Assembly (NCBI GenBank): GCA_965249785.1 | Contig: CBDFMU010000021.1 | Location: 29,330-93,329 of the forward strand | Source of the DNA: M3007 sp965249785 | GTDB lineage: Bacteria; Bacteroidota; Bacteroidia; Chitinophagales; Saprospiraceae | Direction: 5' to 3' | DNA: 64,000 nt | In this document: positions 61,633 to 64,000 of the stretch, one piece after another | Layout of the letters: each line of letters starts with the position of its first letter | Numbering within the stretch: position 1 is the stretch's first letter | Notes under the pieces: generated by a model | What the model saw: the letters and a program-made list of their open reading frames with translations, nothing else | Told to the model about the DNA's origin: nothing | Databases searched by the model: none | Translations under genes and position numbers: made by a program

Positions 61633-61780
61633 GCTGATCAGGTTAAGGAACGGACAAAGAAAGAGAATTATGTGGTGAGTTTTTGTCAAGGGCATTTTTG
61701 GGACAAGCAAGGACGAGCGAAAATGCGAGCCCAGCCGGGGAGAAATCGTTCAATACAGGGGGCTAATCCTTGCAAAAGGG

Positions 61781-61818
61781 CAAAAAAAGAAGTGTGTGTC
61801 GTGAATGACACACACTTC
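61781..61818 (-). terminator. Rho-independent terminator (lipoprotein gene)
   Basis: On the minus strand GAAGTGTGTGTC, 6-base loop, GACACACACTTC, then TTTTTTT. Perfect 12-base stem, 28 bases beyond the stop at 61846. Confidence 0.9.
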
Positions 61819-61845
61819 CCGGCTAGACCCAGCCGCTACTATCTG

Positions 61846-62391
61846 CTATTGGCCACCACTGCGAGTAGCATTTGGCTGGCCGCTACGTCTGGAACTGTTA
61901 GTGTTTAGCGTACCATTCTGCTGGCCGCCACGACCAGAACCGGCACTGTTAATGTTGCCATTGCCGCCATTACCGCTCGTGCCAGTGGGGTTGCCAGTGG
62001 TGCTGCTACCAGTGACTGTACCGCCTGGGCCACTTCCTACACCACGACTTTGATCAATCGAAGTTTTTCCAGTACCAGTTGGGTCACTGCTCTTTCCATT
62101 CAAAGACCCACCGGTGCCGTCGCCAGTAGTACCGCCGCTATTATCGGTACCTGTGCCATTACCACTGCCGACACCAGCGCCACTGGTGGTACCCGTGCTA
62201 CTACTGCCGCTTGTATTGCCCGTACCGGCACCGCCCTGCGGATATTGGTCGGGGTTGGAAGGGGTGGCATTTGGCTCTGTGTTAGTGGTTGGAGTGCTGT
62301 TATTGTTATTGCTTTTGGAGGCATTTTGCTCGCCACAACTGGTTAGACTCAAACCCACCAGCATGAGAGCAATAAAGAGAAACTGTTTCAT
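61846..62391 (-). CDS. Low-complexity Gly/Ser/Thr/Asn-rich lipoprotein
   Basis: 181 residues. Signal peptide and lipobox (LVGLSLTSC). The mature part is almost entirely Gly, Ser, Thr, Asn (GTGNTSGSSSTGTTSGAGVG and similar), probably disordered. Resembles the lipoprotein at 15224-15448 in its signal, composition and the bases around the start. No function known. Long frames on the other strand here come from the biased composition. Confidence 0.75.
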   Translation of the reverse strand: MKQFLFIALMLVGLSLTSCGEQNASKSNNNNSTPTTNTEPNATPSNPDQYPQGGAGTGNTSGSSSTGTTSGAGVGSGNGTGTDNSGGTTGDGTGGSLNGKSSDPTGTGKTSIDQSRGVGSGPGGTVTGSSTTGNPTGTSGNGGNGNINSAGSGRGGQQNGTLNTNSSRRSGQPNATRSGGQ

Positions 62392-63175
62392 AGTGTTTGT
62401 TTTTGTAAGATAATTGAATAGTAAAAATCATAAGTAGTCCAAAAAGTATTATACCACGATTAAGCAATTGCCCAAAAAATCTTTATAAGCTGCGCTGAAT
62501 ACCTGATAAAACCTCCTTTGCCACCCAAAAAAGCCTATATTACTAGTAACCACTCCTTCTAACATATAACTTTCCAAATAAAAAAGCTGGCTAAATAGTA
62601 GCGACTTACTGGGCAAAGAATTACCCATATATGCCGCTCATTTGAAATTTATGGTTCTTGCTGATCATCGCTTTTGCGATTTGATCGCTCGTCTGCTGTG
62701 CAAACTGCTGCCTGATCAACGAAGTTGCACCGCACGAACTGGAAATTTTGGTCAGGAATGGTGGCAGTTTCTGATCGCCCGTAAAATCCGCTTCTCCATC
62801 CGTATGCAACAGAATATACAGGTCGTTTTGCCCAGCAAAGGTGCCATCCAAGCTTTATCTCTACCCTCATTTTGCCAGGTACTTAGATTTTCGCCACAAC
62901 AATCCGCTGCTTTACCCCAATTTACAGCGAATGGCTAATAAACTATTTAAATTTGTATTGAATATCTGCATACTACATAATAGTATTTCGGCAGCATACT
63001 TGACAAATTTTTATTACCACTCGGCACAATAAAAAATTCTGCTACGCAACCTGCCCTTTACTATTTACGTGTATGGTTAGGATCGTGCATTAACTCCTTC
63101 ACTATTGCTTCGGCGATTATCATCATCATTGGCATAGAACGCATGTTGTTTCTAGGCACTAAATAGCTATGTACT
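62392..63175. other. Gene-free stretch with one possible gene fragment
   Basis: Nothing convincing. On the minus strand 62621-62851 reads protein-like residues (FAGQNDLYILLHTDGEADFT) from a TTG directly after a stop, which could be a fragment of a lost gene. A TAnnTTTG match (TAAATTTG) is at 62948-62955, 221 bases before the next ATG. Confidence 0.3.
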
Positions 63176-64000
63176 ATGAAAAGAAAAGACTTTCTCAAAG
63201 GAATGGGCCTGGCTGGCGTCGGTGCCATGCTGCCATTTTCCAAAGTAAGCGCGAAACTGCCTGCGCCTCCGACGATATGCAGCCTAATTCCTACGGAAAC
63301 CACCGGCCCATACCCGCTGGCGTTGTCCGGGACGGCTGCTTATTGGCGGGCCGACATTCGCGAATCGCAGGTAGGTGCACCACTCACGCTGACTCTCAAA
63401 GTCAATGGCGTAAGCAATTGCGGGGTGCTGCAAAATGCGCGGGTGGATGTTTGGCACTGTAATGCGCTGGGCTATTACTCCGGCTACACTACTTCTGGAC
63501 AAAATGGTAGTATAAATTACGGCACAGCGCGTTGGCTGCGTGGTATTCAGACTACAAATGCTAATGGGGAAGTAACTTTTACTACTAATTTTCCCGGCTG
63601 GTATAGTGGACGAGTTATTCACATCCACTTTGAGGTGTATACGGGCGGTACGGTTGGCTCATCGGCTGGCTGGACGTTGCAGAAAACCTCCCAATTTACT
63701 TTCCCGGTTGCCGAAAAGAATGCTTTGCTGGCCGCTAATGCACCATACAGTAGCTATGGGCCAGACCCCACTGCTATTGCTAGCGACAATGTATTTTCCG
63801 ACGGTGCCAGCCTGCAGATTGCTACGCTGGTGGGCAGTGCGGTGCCGTATAGTTCTTATTTAGAAGTGGGCGTTCCCGGTGCTGGCACGGTGCTGCCACT
63901 AGAATTACTGGGTTTTAGTGGTGGATTAAAAGGACAAAATGCGCTGCTGTGGTGGCGTACTACTACGGAGGTGAATTTTAGTTATTTTGAACTCGAATAT
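63176..64000 (+). CDS. Intradiol ring-cleavage dioxygenase-like secreted protein, partial at 3' end
   Basis: 275 residues seen, open to the window edge. A twin-arginine-like or signal start (MKRKDFLKGMGLAGVGAMLP). The catalytic fold shows the iron ligands expected for intradiol dioxygenases: Y101 (HCNALGYYSGY), Y143 (FPGWYSGR) and H149, H151 (VIHIHFEV). After the domain comes VLPLELLGFSGGLKGQNALL and WWRTTTEVNFSYFELEY, the linker and repeat common before a Bacteroidota T9SS C-terminal domain. Secreted proteins of this type are widespread; the aromatic substrate is unknown. Confidence 0.93.
   Translation, partial: MKRKDFLKGMGLAGVGAMLPFSKVSAKLPAPPTICSLIPTETTGPYPLALSGTAAYWRADIRESQVGAPLTLTLKVNGVSNCGVLQNARVDVWHCNALGYYSGYTTSGQNGSINYGTARWLRGIQTTNANGEVTFTTNFPGWYSGRVIHIHFEVYTGGTVGSSAGWTLQKTSQFTFPVAEKNALLAANAPYSSYGPDPTAIASDNVFSDGASLQIATLVGSAVPYSSYLEVGVPGAGTVLPLELLGFSGGLKGQNALLWWRTTTEVNFSYFELEY

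Noticed and set aside
62621..62851. Protein-like 76-codon minus-strand frame
   Set aside because: Starts at TTG right after a stop, no promoter, no recognised family; kept only as a possible fragment in the note on the gene-free stretch.
1..64000. tRNA, rRNA, tmRNA and complete IS elements
   Set aside because: No T-arm-like GTTCGAATC with matching acceptor stem, no rRNA-like stretch and no intact transposase gene were found.

Overview
The window looks like a chromosomal segment of a Bacteroidota bacterium, most likely of the Saprospiria (Haliscomenobacter/Lewinella-like). This rests on type IX secretion (T9SS) C-terminal domains of both kinds, a SprB-repeat giant protein, a hybrid two-component regulator with AraC output, DUF1573, DUF3810, DUF4833 and DKNYY proteins, and at least 18 exact copies of the Bacteroidota -7 promoter element TAnnTTTG upstream of genes, while Shine-Dalgarno sequences are largely absent. 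No rRNA, tRNA, CRISPR array or complete insertion sequence was seen.

Layout. 0-10.3 kb: a secreted M43 metalloprotease (runs off the left edge), a DUF4833 protein, a YdeI/OmdA-like protein, an S41-like protein lacking the expected serine, a HerA-like ATPase and a long helical-repeat protein. 10.3-20.6 kb: small orphan proteins with their own promoters and terminators, an M23 endopeptidase with an altered zinc motif, an LCMT-type methyltransferase, an ABC-F ATPase, a CotH-like T9SS protein and a TMEM175-type channel. 20.8-30.7 kb: SH3 protein, a frameshifted four-helix-bundle gene, a Cys/Met-metabolism PLP enzyme, a GT87-GtrA pair, an internally deleted Rpn-type gene and the 1407-residue SprB-repeat protein. 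31-39 kb: DUF1573, cold-shock protein, two tandem KUP potassium transporters, SlyD-like isomerase and NAD synthetase. 39-51.6 kb: a MazF-type toxin-antitoxin cassette enclosed by a duplicated nadE 3' end, a decayed ParE-type module, DsbD, acyl-CoA dehydrogenase, MBL hydrolase, dynamin-like GTPase, a YoeB-type toxin with an unusual antitoxin, DUF3810 and DKNYY proteins. 51.7-64 kb: a 1402-residue hybrid sensor regulator, an AT-rich group of orphan lipoproteins bounded by pieces of that regulator's 3' end, a secreted glycoside hydrolase, a low-complexity lipoprotein and an intradiol-dioxygenase-like protein (runs off the right edge).

The genes are mostly single transcription units. Clear co-transcribed groups are TMEM175 plus a membrane protein, GT87 plus GtrA, MBL plus dynamin, and the toxin-antitoxin pairs. 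The most unusual content is between the genes: several families of palindromic, MITE-like repeats, some nested in one another, and two places where a cassette sits between an intact gene 3' end and a diverged second copy of that 3' end.
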